A DNA stretch of 39,314 bases from DAITBA01 sp036824005 (GCA_036824005.1 DAITBA010000026.1:1-39314), one strand, 5' to 3'; shown: positions 31,377-39,270, counted from the stretch's first letter. Translations and numbers: made by a program. The notes: generated by a model from the letters alone, not told the origin.

Positions 31377-32876
31377 ATGAACTTCGTAATTCCCGATTTC
31401 TACCCAGCGTCGGCGGAGATCTTCGTCGTCATCATGGCCTGCGTGCTGCTGCTCGCGGATCTGTATGCGGGCGAGAAGCAGCGCTGGCTATCCTTCTTCC
31501 TGACGCAGCTGACCCTGGTAGCGGCAGCGGCCATCACGCTCGTGACGCTGGACGGCCAGGTAGTGATGACCTTCAGCAACATGTACGTCGACGACCTGAT
31601 GGGGGATTTCCTCAAGCTGGTCGTCTATCTCGCCGTGGCCGTCACCCTGATCTACGGCCGCGGTTACATGGCCGCCCGCGGCATGGAGCGGGGCGATTTC
31701 TACCTGCTGGTGCTGTTCGCCACGCTGGGCATGATGGTCATGATCTCGGCCAACAACTTCCTGACGATCTACCTCGGCCTGGAGCTGCTGTCGCTCGCGC
31801 TCTACGCCCTGGTGGCCCTGGATCGGGAATCGCCCCGCGCCACCGAGGCCGCCATGAAGTATTTCGTCCTCGGCGCGCTCGCCTCCGGCCTGCTGCTCTA
31901 CGGCATGTCCATGATCTACGGCGCCACCGGCACGCTGGATCTGTCGGGCGTGTCGCAGGCGCTGGCGCACGGTGTGGCCAACAACACCGTGCTCGTGTTC
32001 GGCCTCGTGTTCGTCGTCGCGGGGCTGTCGTTCAAGCTCGGCGTCGTGCCCTTCCACATGTGGATACCGGACGTCTACCACGGTGCGCCGACCGCGGTGA
32101 CGCTGTTCATCGGCTCGGCGCCCAAGATCGCCGCCTTCGCCATGGCCATGCGCCTGCTGGTCAACGGCATGTTCGATCTTGCCGTGCACTGGCAGAACAT
32201 GCTGATGATTCTCGCCGTGTTGTCCATCGGGCTGGGCAACCTGGCCGCCATCGCGCAGACCAACATCAAGCGCATGCTCGCCTACTCGGCCATCTCGCAC
32301 ATGGGATTCATGCTGCTCGGCCTGGTCAGCGGCGTCGTCGCCGGCGCCCGTCATCTGGCCCTCAACGCCTACAGCTCGGCCATGTTCTACGCCGTGTCCT
32401 ACGTGCTCATGAGCCTGGCCGCATTCGGCATGATCCTGCTGCTCTCGCGCGCCGGGTTCGAAGCCGAGGAACTGGAGGACTTCAAGGGCCTGAACCAGCG
32501 CAGCCCCTGGTTCGCCGGCGTGATGCTGATCGTCATGCTGTCCATGGCCGGTGTGCCGTTCTTCATCGGCTTCTTCGCCAAGCTGGCCGTGCTGCAGGCG
32601 TTGGTGGCAGCCGGCACGGCGGTGGTGCCGGAGGGCTGGAACATCTACTACTCGGTGGCGGTGTTCGCCGTCATGTTCTCGCTCATCGGCGCCTACTACT
32701 ACCTGCGCGTCGTCAAGCTCATGTACTTCGACAAGGCCACGGACACCGCGCCGATCCACGCCAGCTTCGACATGCGCGTGCTCTTGAGCGCCAACGGCAT
32801 CGCCGTCGCCGTGTTCGGCATCATGCCCCAGGCGCTCATGTCGCTGTGTGCGTTCGCGCTGCTGCGCTCGCTGTAA
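31377..32876 (+). CDS. nuoN: NADH-quinone oxidoreductase subunit N
   Basis: This is the antiporter-like subunit next to NuoK, 499 residues and about 14 helices. Signature parts are FLTIYLGLELLSLALYALVAL (Glu in helix 5, shown in part), SFKLGVVPFHMWIPDVYHGA (Lys) and FIGSAPKIAAFAMAMRLL. It closes the nuo operon. In many betaproteobacteria a small DUF2818 gene comes next, but here 163 bases of GC-rich, apparently non-coding sequence lead straight to the Nudix gene. Confidence 0.96.
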   Translation: MNFVIPDFYPASAEIFVVIMACVLLLADLYAGEKQRWLSFFLTQLTLVAAAAITLVTLDGQVVMTFSNMYVDDLMGDFLKLVVYLAVAVTLIYGRGYMAARGMERGDFYLLVLFATLGMMVMISANNFLTIYLGLELLSLALYALVALDRESPRATEAAMKYFVLGALASGLLLYGMSMIYGATGTLDLSGVSQALAHGVANNTVLVFGLVFVVAGLSFKLGVVPFHMWIPDVYHGAPTAVTLFIGSAPKIAAFAMAMRLLVNGMFDLAVHWQNMLMILAVLSIGLGNLAAIAQTNIKRMLAYSAISHMGFMLLGLVSGVVAGARHLALNAYSSAMFYAVSYVLMSLAAFGMILLLSRAGFEAEELEDFKGLNQRSPWFAGVMLIVMLSMAGVPFFIGFFAKLAVLQALVAAGTAVVPEGWNIYYSVAVFAVMFSLIGAYYYLRVVKLMYFDKATDTAPIHASFDMRVLLSANGIAVAVFGIMPQALMSLCAFALLRSL

Positions 32877-33039
32877 CAAAGCTGCTGCGGAGCCCGTCTG
32901 CGGCGTTCCCGCTCGCCAAAATGCCCGCCGTACCCGCATGTACTGTCTTGCGTCCCGGCGCGCTGGGGCCCTGCCGCCGAGCTTCCTCGCCACGCTTTGC
33001 AGCCCGCCGCACCCGTAGCAGCCTGGCGCGGGGAGTCCT

Positions 33040-33594
33040 ATGACAGAGAAGAAATTCTTCGAGGACCTGATCGCCAGCGAGCAGGTCTTCGACGGCAAGC
33101 TGCTGCACGTGCTGCGCGACCGGGTGCGCCTGCCCAACGGCGATGAATCGCTGCGCGAATACATCCGCCATCCCGGCGCGGTCGTCGTCATCGCCTTCCT
33201 GGACAACGGCAAACTGCTGTTCGAGCGCCAGTACCGCTATCCGTTGCGGCGCGTCATGCTCGAGCTGCCGGCAGGCAAGATCGACGCCGGCGAGGATCTC
33301 GTCACCTGCGGCAAGCGCGAGCTGCGCGAGGAAACCGGCTACGAGGCGGCCGAATGGCGGCACGTCGGGACAATTCATCCCTGCATCGGCTACTCCGACG
33401 AGCGGATCGAGATCTTTCACGCCCGCGGCCTGACCTATGTCGGCGCGGCACTGGATCATGGCGAGCAACTGGAGACCATCGAGCTGTCCCTGGATGCGGC
33501 CCTGACCGGCATCCTCAGCGGCAGGATCACCGACGCCAAGACCATCGCCTGCCTGTGGTGGGCCGAGCGCATCGCCAGGCAGGGGTGGCGCTGA
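33040..33594 (+). CDS. Nudix hydrolase, ADP-ribose pyrophosphatase-like
   Basis: A 184-residue Nudix protein likely to cleave ADP-ribose or a related nucleoside diphosphate derivative. The Nudix box is complete: GKIDAGEDLVTCGKRELREE continuing TGY, with the REL-x-EE-x-G core. RQYRYPLRRVMLELPAGKI just before it is the segment typical of ADP-ribose pyrophosphatases, and PCIGYSDERIEIFHA follows. GGGGAG lies just before the ATG. It follows nuoN on the same strand, as in other betaproteobacteria. Confidence 0.88.
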   Translation: MTEKKFFEDLIASEQVFDGKLLHVLRDRVRLPNGDESLREYIRHPGAVVVIAFLDNGKLLFERQYRYPLRRVMLELPAGKIDAGEDLVTCGKRELREETGYEAAEWRHVGTIHPCIGYSDERIEIFHARGLTYVGAALDHGEQLETIELSLDAALTGILSGRITDAKTIACLWWAERIARQGWR

Positions 33595-33621
33595 GCCCGG
33601 TCCCGGCCGGAACACCGATTT

Positions 33622-33755
33622 CACCGCGGAGGACGCAGAGGACGCGGAGGAAAAGCGCATTGGAGTAGATGCGTCGGCATTTGCCCATTTGGCAAGTGAT
33701 CGATTCTTTCCTGCCTATTGATGTCGCTCTGCGTCCTCTGTGTCCTCTGCGGTGA
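33622..33755. repeat. Diverged palindromic element, copy 5
   Basis: The left arm CACCGCGGAGGACGCAGAGG begins at 33622 and the right arm CCTCTGTGTCCTCTGCGGTG ends at about 33754. The arms are built from a GGACGCAGA unit and pair over about 28 bases around a loop of roughly 75 bases. The layout resembles the bzd-operon elements (ACCRC-GAGG ends, CAGAGG units), but the unit is nine bases (extra G and A) and the loop is longer, so I treat it as a related subfamily. It fills the gap between the Nudix gene and the kinase promoter. Confidence 0.8.
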
Positions 33756-33812
33756 GCTTGCCGTTCCCAGTGTCCCTGCCGCCACAACCCGCCCACGGCG
33801 CCGCCGATTCGC

Positions 33813-33818
33813 TACAAT
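33813..33818 (+). promoter_or_regulatory. -10 candidate for the kinase/regulator pair
   Basis: TACAAT at 33813-33818 would start transcription near 33825. No good -35 accompanies it. It supports a kinase start downstream of 33825 rather than the earliest in-frame ATG at 33740, which lies inside the palindromic element. Confidence 0.35.
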
Positions 33819-33886
33819 CAGGGAACACATCCACATCCGCGCTTGGCGGTGACCGACTGCTGCACCGCAGCGCGAACATCCGACCG

Positions 33887-35176
33887 ATGGCCGACACCCG
33901 CGAGCAAGACAGCCTCGACCACGCCGGCACGCACACGTCGTCCGCGTCGCGCGTGGCGGACAGCGTCGACGTCGATGTCGAGGAAAGCCAGCGCCTGAAG
34001 GCGCTGAGCATCCTGTCGGAGGTTTCCGCCAGCCTCGCCGACGAGGACGACGTCGAGGAGCTGCTCGGCCGCTTTCTCGGCACCATGCTGCGCCTGGCCA
34101 ACGCCAACGCCGGCGCCGTGCGCGTGCTCACCGCCGACGGCCGGCACCTGCGGCTGGTGGCGGCGCGCGGACTGCCGCGCGAGGTGGTGGAATACGAGCG
34201 CCTCGTGTCGGTGGACTGCGGCCAGTGCGGCAGCGCCATCCGCGACCAGCGCTCGCGCTACGAAATCGACCTGCACGAATGCTCGCAGCGCACCCACAGC
34301 GCCTACTTCGGCGGCAACTGCCAGGCCATGGTAGTAGTGCCGCTGCAACACGGCGGGCGGTTGCAGGGTACCTACAACCTGTTCCTGCCCGAGCGCTTCG
34401 AGCTGCCGGAGGAGGTGGCGCTGCTGTTCCGCTCCATCGGCGAGCACCTCGGCATGGCGCTGGAAAACGCGCGGTTGAAGCGCGAGAACCTGCGCATCGC
34501 GCTCATGAACGAGCGCCAGATCATGGCCGCCGAGGTGCACGATTCCCTCGCCCAGACCTGCGCCTACATGAAGATGCGCGTGGCATTGCTGCAGGATGCC
34601 CTGCGCGACGCCGACGTGGAGCAGGCCGGCAAGTATGCCGGCGACGTCGGCCAGGCGCTGGACGTCGCCTACGGCCAGTTGCGCGAGCTGCTCACCCAGT
34701 TCCGCAGCCGCATGGATCCGCTCGGACTTCTGCACGCGCTCAAGGAGCTGGCCGACGGCTTCCAGGACCGCACCGGCATCGAGCTGGATTTCAGCAACCG
34801 CGTCGCCGACCTGCGCCTGTCCGTGGACCAGGAAGCGCAGGTATTCTTCATCGTCCAGGAGGCGCTGGCCAACGTCGTGCGCCACTCCGGCGCGACGCGC
34901 GCGAAGGTGACGCTCGAAGGCGCCGGCGACCACTACGTCGCCACGGTCGAGGACAATGGCCGCGGCGGGCCGGGCTACTTCGCCATCGCCAACCGCACCG
35001 GCGGCTTCGAGGAGCACCCGCGCCTGCGCGACCACTTCGGGCTCTCCATCATGCGCGAGCGCGCGGCGCGCATCGGCGGCCGGGTCGAGGTGGCCAATCT
35101 GCCCGAAGGCGGCTTCCGCGTGCGGCTGACCTTTCCGGCCATGGCCGTGCGGGCAGGGGAGCGGACGGCGACATGA
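33887..35176 (+). CDS. GAF-domain sensor histidine kinase, NarX-like
   Basis: A cytoplasmic 429-residue sensor kinase with no membrane helix. A GAF domain spans about residues 40-195. A HisKA_3 segment has the phospho-accepting H218 in AAEVHDSLAQTCAYMKMR, and a HATPase domain spans about 300-425 (N-box QEALANVVRHSGA, G-box VEDNGRGG). The GAF domain holds C111 and C114 in DCGQCGSAIRD, C132 in HECSQ and C145 in GGNCQAM, resembling the cysteine-containing central region of NarX. They could hold a cluster or act as redox sensors; that is inference. The ATG at 33887 lacks a strong ribosome site, and the exact start is uncertain. It overlaps its response regulator by four bases. Confidence 0.82.
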   Translation: MADTREQDSLDHAGTHTSSASRVADSVDVDVEESQRLKALSILSEVSASLADEDDVEELLGRFLGTMLRLANANAGAVRVLTADGRHLRLVAARGLPREVVEYERLVSVDCGQCGSAIRDQRSRYEIDLHECSQRTHSAYFGGNCQAMVVVPLQHGGRLQGTYNLFLPERFELPEEVALLFRSIGEHLGMALENARLKRENLRIALMNERQIMAAEVHDSLAQTCAYMKMRVALLQDALRDADVEQAGKYAGDVGQALDVAYGQLRELLTQFRSRMDPLGLLHALKELADGFQDRTGIELDFSNRVADLRLSVDQEAQVFFIVQEALANVVRHSGATRAKVTLEGAGDHYVATVEDNGRGGPGYFAIANRTGGFEEHPRLRDHFGLSIMRERAARIGGRVEVANLPEGGFRVRLTFPAMAVRAGERTAT

Positions 35177-35850
35177 GCGACGAGAACATCCGCGTCCTGC
35201 TGGTGGACGACCACACCCTGTTCCGCAAGGGGCTGGCGGAGCTGCTCGAGCAGCGCGGCGGGATCAGCGTCGCCGGCATCGCCGGCAACGAGGACGAGGC
35301 GCTGCGCCTGCTGGCGGAAACGCGCCCGGACGTGGTCATCACCGATCTCAACATGCCGCCCCACGGCGGGCTCGCCCTGCTGCGGCGCATGCGCGCCGAG
35401 GCCTGGCAGGGGCCGGTGCTGATCCTCACCGTCAGCGACGCCGAGGAGGACCTGGCCGCCGCCATGCGCGCCGGCGCCCAGGGCTACCTGCTCAAGGACA
35501 TGGAGCCGGACGACGTGGTGGACGCCGTGCGCCGGGCCGTGCGCGGCGAGACCGTGGTTGCGCCCTCCATGACGCTGAAATTGGTCAGGCTGCTCCAGGG
35601 CGGCGGCCCGGCGGCGGCCAAGGCCGATGCGCTCAAGCAACTGACGGCGCGCGAGCGCGAAATCCTCGACTACCTCGCCCAGGGCCTGTCCAACAAGGCG
35701 ATTGCCCGCACGCTCGACATCAGCCATGACACCGTCAAGCTGCACGTGCGCCACATCCTGTCCAAGCTCAACCTCACCTCGCGCGTCGAGGCGGCGGTAT
35801 TCGCCGTCGAACACAAGTCCGCATCCCAGCCGGCGCGGTCGAGGCAGTAG
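35173..35850 (+). CDS. NarL/FixJ-family response regulator
   Basis: A 225-residue DNA-binding response regulator, partner of the preceding kinase. The receiver domain has the acidic pair VDDH (residues 11-14), phospho-acceptor D58 in ITDLNMPPHGG, the conserved Thr in LILTVSD, and Lys in GYLLKDMEP. The LuxR-type helix-turn-helix has LTAREREILDYLAQGLSNKA followed by IARTLDISHDTVKLHVRHIL. The ATG overlaps the kinase stop (ATGA), so the pair is translationally coupled. Its targets cannot be read; NarL-like systems often respond to nitrate, nitrite or redox state. Confidence 0.9.
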   Translation: MSDENIRVLLVDDHTLFRKGLAELLEQRGGISVAGIAGNEDEALRLLAETRPDVVITDLNMPPHGGLALLRRMRAEAWQGPVLILTVSDAEEDLAAAMRAGAQGYLLKDMEPDDVVDAVRRAVRGETVVAPSMTLKLVRLLQGGGPAAAKADALKQLTAREREILDYLAQGLSNKAIARTLDISHDTVKLHVRHILSKLNLTSRVEAAVFAVEHKSASQPARSRQ

Positions 35851-35866
35851 AAGGGTGACCCGACCA

Positions 35867-35892
35867 TCGAGCCGGCGAGACGCCGGCTTCGA
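35867..35892. terminator. Bidirectional terminator candidate
   Basis: TCGAGCCGGCG pairs with CGCCGGCTTCGA around an AGA loop with one extra base. The hairpin lies between the convergent response-regulator and XRE genes. There is no T-run on either side. Confidence 0.5.
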
Positions 35893-35893
35893 G

Positions 35894-36154
35894 TCATGCC
35901 GCGGATTCGAACGGGACTTCCCACCCCGGGAAGATCAACACCGCGGGGTGGCACTTGAGTGCGCGGGCGAGGACCTTGGCCCTTTCCACGCCGAGATTTA
36001 CCCGCCCGTTCTCGATGGCCGAGATGGTGGCCTGAGGGATGCCGGTCAGTTCGGAAAGCTGGTTCTGGCTCAACTCCTGCAGCTCGCGGATGATGCGAAC
36101 CGACTCGCCAACCGTGACCTCCACGCGTTTCCTGGCTGGGCGAAATTGCTTCAT
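35894..36154 (-). CDS. XRE-family helix-turn-helix regulator, orphan
   Basis: An 86-residue DNA-binding protein. The helix-turn-helix is clear in LQELSQNQLSELTGIPQATI followed by SAIENGRVNLG, residues about 25-55. The segment after it (ERAKVLARALKCHPAVLIFP) is the usual fifth helix. GGAGG lies seven bases before the ATG. Proteins of this size are often antitoxins or phage-type repressors, but no toxin-like gene lies next to it on its strand. It is divergent from higB with 139 bases between, which may hold shared control sites. Confidence 0.75.
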   Translation of the reverse strand: MKQFRPARKRVEVTVGESVRIIRELQELSQNQLSELTGIPQATISAIENGRVNLGVERAKVLARALKCHPAVLIFPGWEVPFESAA

Positions 36155-36257
36155 GTCATGGCCTCCGATAATCGTGCGGGGTTACGGCAGGAGCTGGGAT
36201 TGTTGCAGTTTACCGCGGCGGCGAGAGCGGGGTGTCGCCCCGCCGGTCGAACCAATC

Positions 36258-36287
36258 TTGACCCGTATTAACGTATTCCGTTAATAT
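36258..36287 (+). promoter_or_regulatory. higBA promoter and operator
   Basis: TTGACC at 36258-36263 and TAATAT at 36282-36287 are spaced by 18 bases. A perfect inverted repeat, TATTAACG (36266-36273) and CGTTAATA (36279-36286) with a five-base centre, fills the spacer and covers the -10. It is the expected binding site for the HigA antitoxin. The predicted transcription start, near 36294, coincides with the toxin's GTG start codon. Confidence 0.6.
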
Positions 36288-36293
36288 ACGCTT

Positions 36294-36572
36294 GTGATCA
36301 AGTCGTTCCGCTGTCGCGATACCCAGAAGCTGTTCGCCCGGCAGCCCGTACGCCGATTCAAGGCCATCGAAAGTGTCGCGCGGCGGAAGCTCGAAATGCT
36401 GGACGCTGCGGCCCGGATCGAGGATCTGCGCGTACCGCCCGGCAACCGCCTGGAAGCGCTTTCCGGTGACCGTAAAGGACAGCACAGCATACGCGTCAAC
36501 GACCAGTGGCGCGTTTGCTTTGTCTGGCGCGATGGCAATGCGGAGGATGTCGAAATCGTCGACTACCACTGA
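36294..36572 (+). CDS. higB: HigB-like toxin (RelE superfamily)
   Basis: A 92-residue mRNA-interferase-type toxin of a type II toxin-antitoxin system. It begins IKSFRCRDTQKLFARQ, matching the HigB N terminus. Basic residues (RRKLEMLDAA, PPGNRLEALSGDRKGQHSIR) and the C-terminal WRVCFVWRDGNAEDVEIVDYH complete the RelE-like fold. The start is GTG at 36294 with no room for a ribosome site if the nearby promoter is correct. The toxin-first order is the HigBA signature; the antitoxin follows 19 bases later. Confidence 0.88.
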   Translation: MIKSFRCRDTQKLFARQPVRRFKAIESVARRKLEMLDAAARIEDLRVPPGNRLEALSGDRKGQHSIRVNDQWRVCFVWRDGNAEDVEIVDYH

Positions 36573-36591
36573 ATCGATCAAGAGAACGCTC

Positions 36592-36885
36592 ATGGCAAAG
36601 CTTGCACCCATCCATCCCGGCGAAATCCTGTCCGAGGAGTTCCTCAAGCCGCTCGGTCTGACGCAGTATCGGCTCGCCTCCGACATTGCTGTGCCGCCGC
36701 GCCGGATCAACGAGATCGTGCATGGCAAGCGCGGCATTACCGCCGATACAGCGCTGAGGCTCGCCCACTATTTCGGTACGACGCCTCAGTTCTGGATGAA
36801 TCTTCAGGCCCGCTTCGATCTGCAGGTGGAGGAAGACCGCATCGGTGCCAAGGTTAAGGCGCTGAAGGTGCTGCAGGCGGCGTGA
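36592..36885 (+). CDS. higA: HigA-like antitoxin
   Basis: A 97-residue helix-turn-helix antitoxin that should neutralise HigB and repress the operon. It reads MAKLAPIHPGEILSEEFLKP, then the HTH LGLTQYRLASDIAVPPRRIN, EIVHGKRGITADTALRLAHY and FGTTPQFWMNLQ, the classic HigA signature. The ATG at 36592 is chosen over a longer frame that overlaps higB. AGAGAA lies nine bases upstream. Confidence 0.9.
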   Translation: MAKLAPIHPGEILSEEFLKPLGLTQYRLASDIAVPPRRINEIVHGKRGITADTALRLAHYFGTTPQFWMNLQARFDLQVEEDRIGAKVKALKVLQAA

Positions 36886-36966
36886 AAGACTCCCGGGCAA
36901 TGGCGAGGGCTTCCGCCGATCGCCGCCGCGTCGCGCCGAAGTAACACGCGTGGCGCACACACCGTC

Positions 36967-37338
36967 ATGAACCCACCCACGAACCGCCGCCACCCCGCCG
37001 ACGAATTCGTCACCTACCTCGCCGAGCAGCTTGCGGGCCTCGGCCGCGTCCATGCCCGGCGCATGTTCGGCGGCCACGGTCTGTACCTGGATGAGGCCAT
37101 GTTCGCCATCGTCGTGGACGACATCGCCTACCTCAAGACGGACGCGGGCAATCGCGAAGCCTTCGCGCGCCTGGGGATGGAGCCCTTCGAATACCTGCGC
37201 CGCGGCAAGCCCGTGCAGCTCGGCTTCCTGCGCCTGCCCGACGCGGCGCTCGAGGAGCGCGACGAACTGCTGCGCCTGGCGCGGCTCGCCCTCGACGCGG
37301 CGCTGCGCGCGCGGGCGAAGCGGCCGGGGAGGGGTTGA
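36967..37338 (+). CDS. TfoX N-terminal-domain protein
   Basis: A 123-residue protein with the TfoX/Sxy N-terminal domain only: YLAEQLAGLGRVHARRMFGG, HGLYLDEAMFAIVVDDIAYL and FARLGMEPFEYLRRGKPVQL. Full-length TfoX controls competence in gammaproteobacteria, but stand-alone N-terminal domains are widespread and of unclear role. The C-terminal tail is Arg/Ala-rich (ALRARAKRPGRG). No strong ribosome site is visible. It lies between two toxin-antitoxin pairs. Confidence 0.8.
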   Translation: MNPPTNRRHPADEFVTYLAEQLAGLGRVHARRMFGGHGLYLDEAMFAIVVDDIAYLKTDAGNREAFARLGMEPFEYLRRGKPVQLGFLRLPDAALEERDELLRLARLALDAALRARAKRPGRG

Positions 37339-37382
37339 ACGGCAGACTCCGCCACACTTACAATAGACACATAGATGTCTAT
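37335..37382 (+). promoter_or_regulatory. Promoter and operator of the RHH-PIN pair
   Basis: TTGAAC at 37335-37340, an 18-base spacer and TACAAT at 37359-37364 form a good promoter overlapping the end of the tfoX-like gene. An inverted repeat ATAGACA (37363-37369) and TGTCTAT (37376-37382), six bases apart, sits just after the -10. It is the likely autoregulatory site for the ribbon-helix-helix protein. Confidence 0.6.
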
Positions 37383-37398
37383 GCACAAAGAGGTCGAC

Positions 37399-37710
37399 AT
37401 GGAAAGTACTGTCCGTTGGTCGCTCAAGGTGTCCAGGGAAACGGATGAGGCGCTGCGCGCCTATCTCGGGCAATGTGGCGGACGCAAGGGCGATCTGTCC
37501 CGCTTCATCGAGGAAGCGGTGCGCACAAGGCTGACCGAGCAGATCCGGTCGGCCAAGCCGACTCCTCGTTCCGCCTCCGCACAGCGCGACGATGACTTTG
37601 CGGTAACCATCAAGACCATCCGCGCCCGCGCCCGCGCGCTGACCGCCCGGCAAGCCGAGCGGCTGGCTGCCGACGCGGTGGCCTTCGCCCGCAAGTCCCG
37701 CGCGCGCTGA
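37399..37710 (+). CDS. Ribbon-helix-helix antitoxin-like protein
   Basis: A 103-residue protein starting MESTVRWSLKVSRETDEALR, a strand followed by helices as in RHH (Arc/CopG) DNA-binding antitoxins; GDLSRFIEEAVRTRL forms the second helix. The C-terminal half is Arg/Ala-rich and would wrap the toxin. I choose the ATG at 37399 since AAAGAGG lies upstream; ATGs at 37375 and 37381 lie inside the operator. It is followed three bases later by the PIN gene. Confidence 0.78.
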   Translation: MESTVRWSLKVSRETDEALRAYLGQCGGRKGDLSRFIEEAVRTRLTEQIRSAKPTPRSASAQRDDDFAVTIKTIRARARALTARQAERLAADAVAFARKSRAR

Positions 37711-37713
37711 TCC

Positions 37714-38127
37714 GTGCGCGCCGTTGTCGATACAAACGTTCTCATCAGCGCCCTGCTGTCAGTCTCGGGTCCGCCTGCAGTGATCATCAACGCCTGGCGG
37801 CAGGGTCGGTTCGATCTGGTCACCGGCAGCGCGCAGGTCGAGGAATTCAAGAGAGCCACGCGCTACGCGACACTGGCATCGTACATCAGCCGCGCAGAGG
37901 CCGGCGTTCTGGTCAACGGCCTGCGCAAGGCGGAAGTCTTCCTGCGCCGGCTGCCGGAAGTCCGCGGCTCGGCCGATCCGGACGACGATTTCCTACTCGC
38001 CATGGCCGTCGCGGGCAAGGCCGACTATCTCGTAACCGGAGACCGGCGAGGGCTGCTTTCCCTCAAGCGGATCGGGACGACCAGAATCGTCACTGCCAGG
38101 CAGTTCGCGAACGAGCTTCTCCGGTAG
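37714..38127 (+). CDS. PIN-domain ribonuclease toxin
   Basis: A 137-residue PIN protein of the COG1569 kind. It starts GTG with RAVVDTNVLISALL (first acidic residue D6), has the conserved VEEFKRAT glutamate, and DPDDDFLLAMAVAGKADYLV followed by TGD for the later acidic residues. Together with the RHH gene it forms a VapBC-like toxin-antitoxin pair. Only three bases separate the two genes, so translation is likely coupled. Confidence 0.85.
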   Translation: MRAVVDTNVLISALLSVSGPPAVIINAWRQGRFDLVTGSAQVEEFKRATRYATLASYISRAEAGVLVNGLRKAEVFLRRLPEVRGSADPDDDFLLAMAVAGKADYLVTGDRRGLLSLKRIGTTRIVTARQFANELLR

Positions 38128-38185
38128 TGGTTGCGGTACGGCGGGACGGATGGCCCGTCTCGTCGTGGATCACGGCCACCGGTCG

Positions 38186-39205
38186 CTACCCCGCATCCAG
38201 CGGCGACACCACCCCGCGCCCGCCGCGGTTCAGCACGTGGGTGTAGATCATGGTCGTGCTCACGTCCGAGTGGCCGAGCAGCTCCTGAACGGTGCGTATG
38301 TCGTAGCCCGCTTCCAGCAGATGGGTGGCGAATGAGTGGCGCAAGGTGTGCGCCGTCGCCGGCTTGGCGATGCCCGCGGTACGCACGGCCGCGAGGATGG
38401 CGCGCTGCAGATTCTGTTCGTACAAGTGATGCCGTCGGTATTCGCCCGTACGCGGATCGGTGGACAGCGCCCGGGCGGGAAAGACCCAGAACCAGCCCCA
38501 GGACGCCGCCGCAGCCGGATACTTCCGCGACAGCGCATCGGGCAGCCAGACGCCGCCGCGGCCCGCGGCCGCGTCGCCCTCCCACATCGAACGGGCGCGC
38601 CGGAGCTGTTCGCGCAGCGGCTCCTGCAGACGGCGCGGCAGCATGGTCAGGCGGTCCTTCGCGCCCTTGCCGTCGCGCACCGTGATCTCGCTGCGGTCGA
38701 AATCCAGGTCCTTGACGCGCAGCCCGACGCACTCCATCAGGCGCATGCCCGTGCCGTAGAGCAACCGCGCCATCAGCGCCGGCGTGCCGTCCATGGCCGC
38801 CAGCAAGCGCTCGACCTCGGCCCGCGAGAGCACCGTCGGCACCCGCTGCGGCTTCTTCGGGCGCACGATCTCGGTCATCCAAGGCAGCTCGACGCCGAGC
38901 ACCTCCCGGTAGAGAAACAGCAGCGCCGACAGCGCCTGCTGCTGAGTGGAGGCCGCGACATTGCCCTGCACCGCCAGGTGCGACAAGAACGCCGTCACCT
39001 CGGCCGCCCCCATGTCGACGGGATGCCTCTTGCCATGAAACAGGATAAAGCGTTTAATCCATCCTACATACGAGCGTTCAGTGCGCAGGTTGTAATGGCG
39101 CAGCCGCACCGCCTCGCGCACGCGCTCCAGCAACCGCGGCGGCGCCCCGGCCGGATGTGCCGCATAAGCTGGCGGGGCGGGTTGCATAAGCTGGAGCGGG
39201 GTCAT
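38186..39205 (-). CDS. intI: Integron integrase IntI
   Basis: A 339-residue tyrosine recombinase of the integron type, which recombines attC and attI sites to move gene cassettes. Catalytic residues are R155 (GTGMRLMEC), K183 (GKGAKDRL), H286 and R289 (HTLRHSFATH), H312 (LLGHSDVSTT) and Y321 (MIYTH). The extra IntI-only segment is present at about 220-255: WLPDALSRKYPAAAASWGWF and then VFPARALSTDPR. This sets it apart from XerC/XerD. I use the ATG at 39205; an in-frame TTG lies three codons upstream. The gene reads leftwards, so cassettes should lie to the right, beyond the window. Confidence 0.95.
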   Translation of the reverse strand: MTPLQLMQPAPPAYAAHPAGAPPRLLERVREAVRLRHYNLRTERSYVGWIKRFILFHGKRHPVDMGAAEVTAFLSHLAVQGNVAASTQQQALSALLFLYREVLGVELPWMTEIVRPKKPQRVPTVLSRAEVERLLAAMDGTPALMARLLYGTGMRLMECVGLRVKDLDFDRSEITVRDGKGAKDRLTMLPRRLQEPLREQLRRARSMWEGDAAAGRGGVWLPDALSRKYPAAAASWGWFWVFPARALSTDPRTGEYRRHHLYEQNLQRAILAAVRTAGIAKPATAHTLRHSFATHLLEAGYDIRTVQELLGHSDVSTTMIYTHVLNRGGRGVVSPLDAG

Positions 39206-39230
39206 GAAGATCAAGAGGTTGCGATGAAGA

Positions 39231-39246
39231 CTGTACGCTTATACAG
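39231..39246. promoter_or_regulatory. LexA (SOS) box upstream of intI
   Basis: CTGTACGCTTATACAG fits the proteobacterial LexA consensus CTGT-N8-ACAG exactly. It lies 26 bases before the intI ATG. On the minus strand a TATAAG inside the box could be the intI -10. SOS control of integron integrases by LexA is established in several bacteria. Confidence 0.75.
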
Positions 39247-39270
39247 CACAACTTTAACAGCTTATCCGGC

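Noticed and set aside
32877..33039. DUF2818-like gene expected after nuoN
   Set aside because: The 163 bases contain no frame resembling that membrane protein; only GC-rich, imperfectly self-complementary sequence is present.
35894..38127. Toxin-antitoxin genes as integron cassettes
   Set aside because: They lie downstream of the intI 3' end, include genes with their own promoters, and I saw no paired attC core sites between them.
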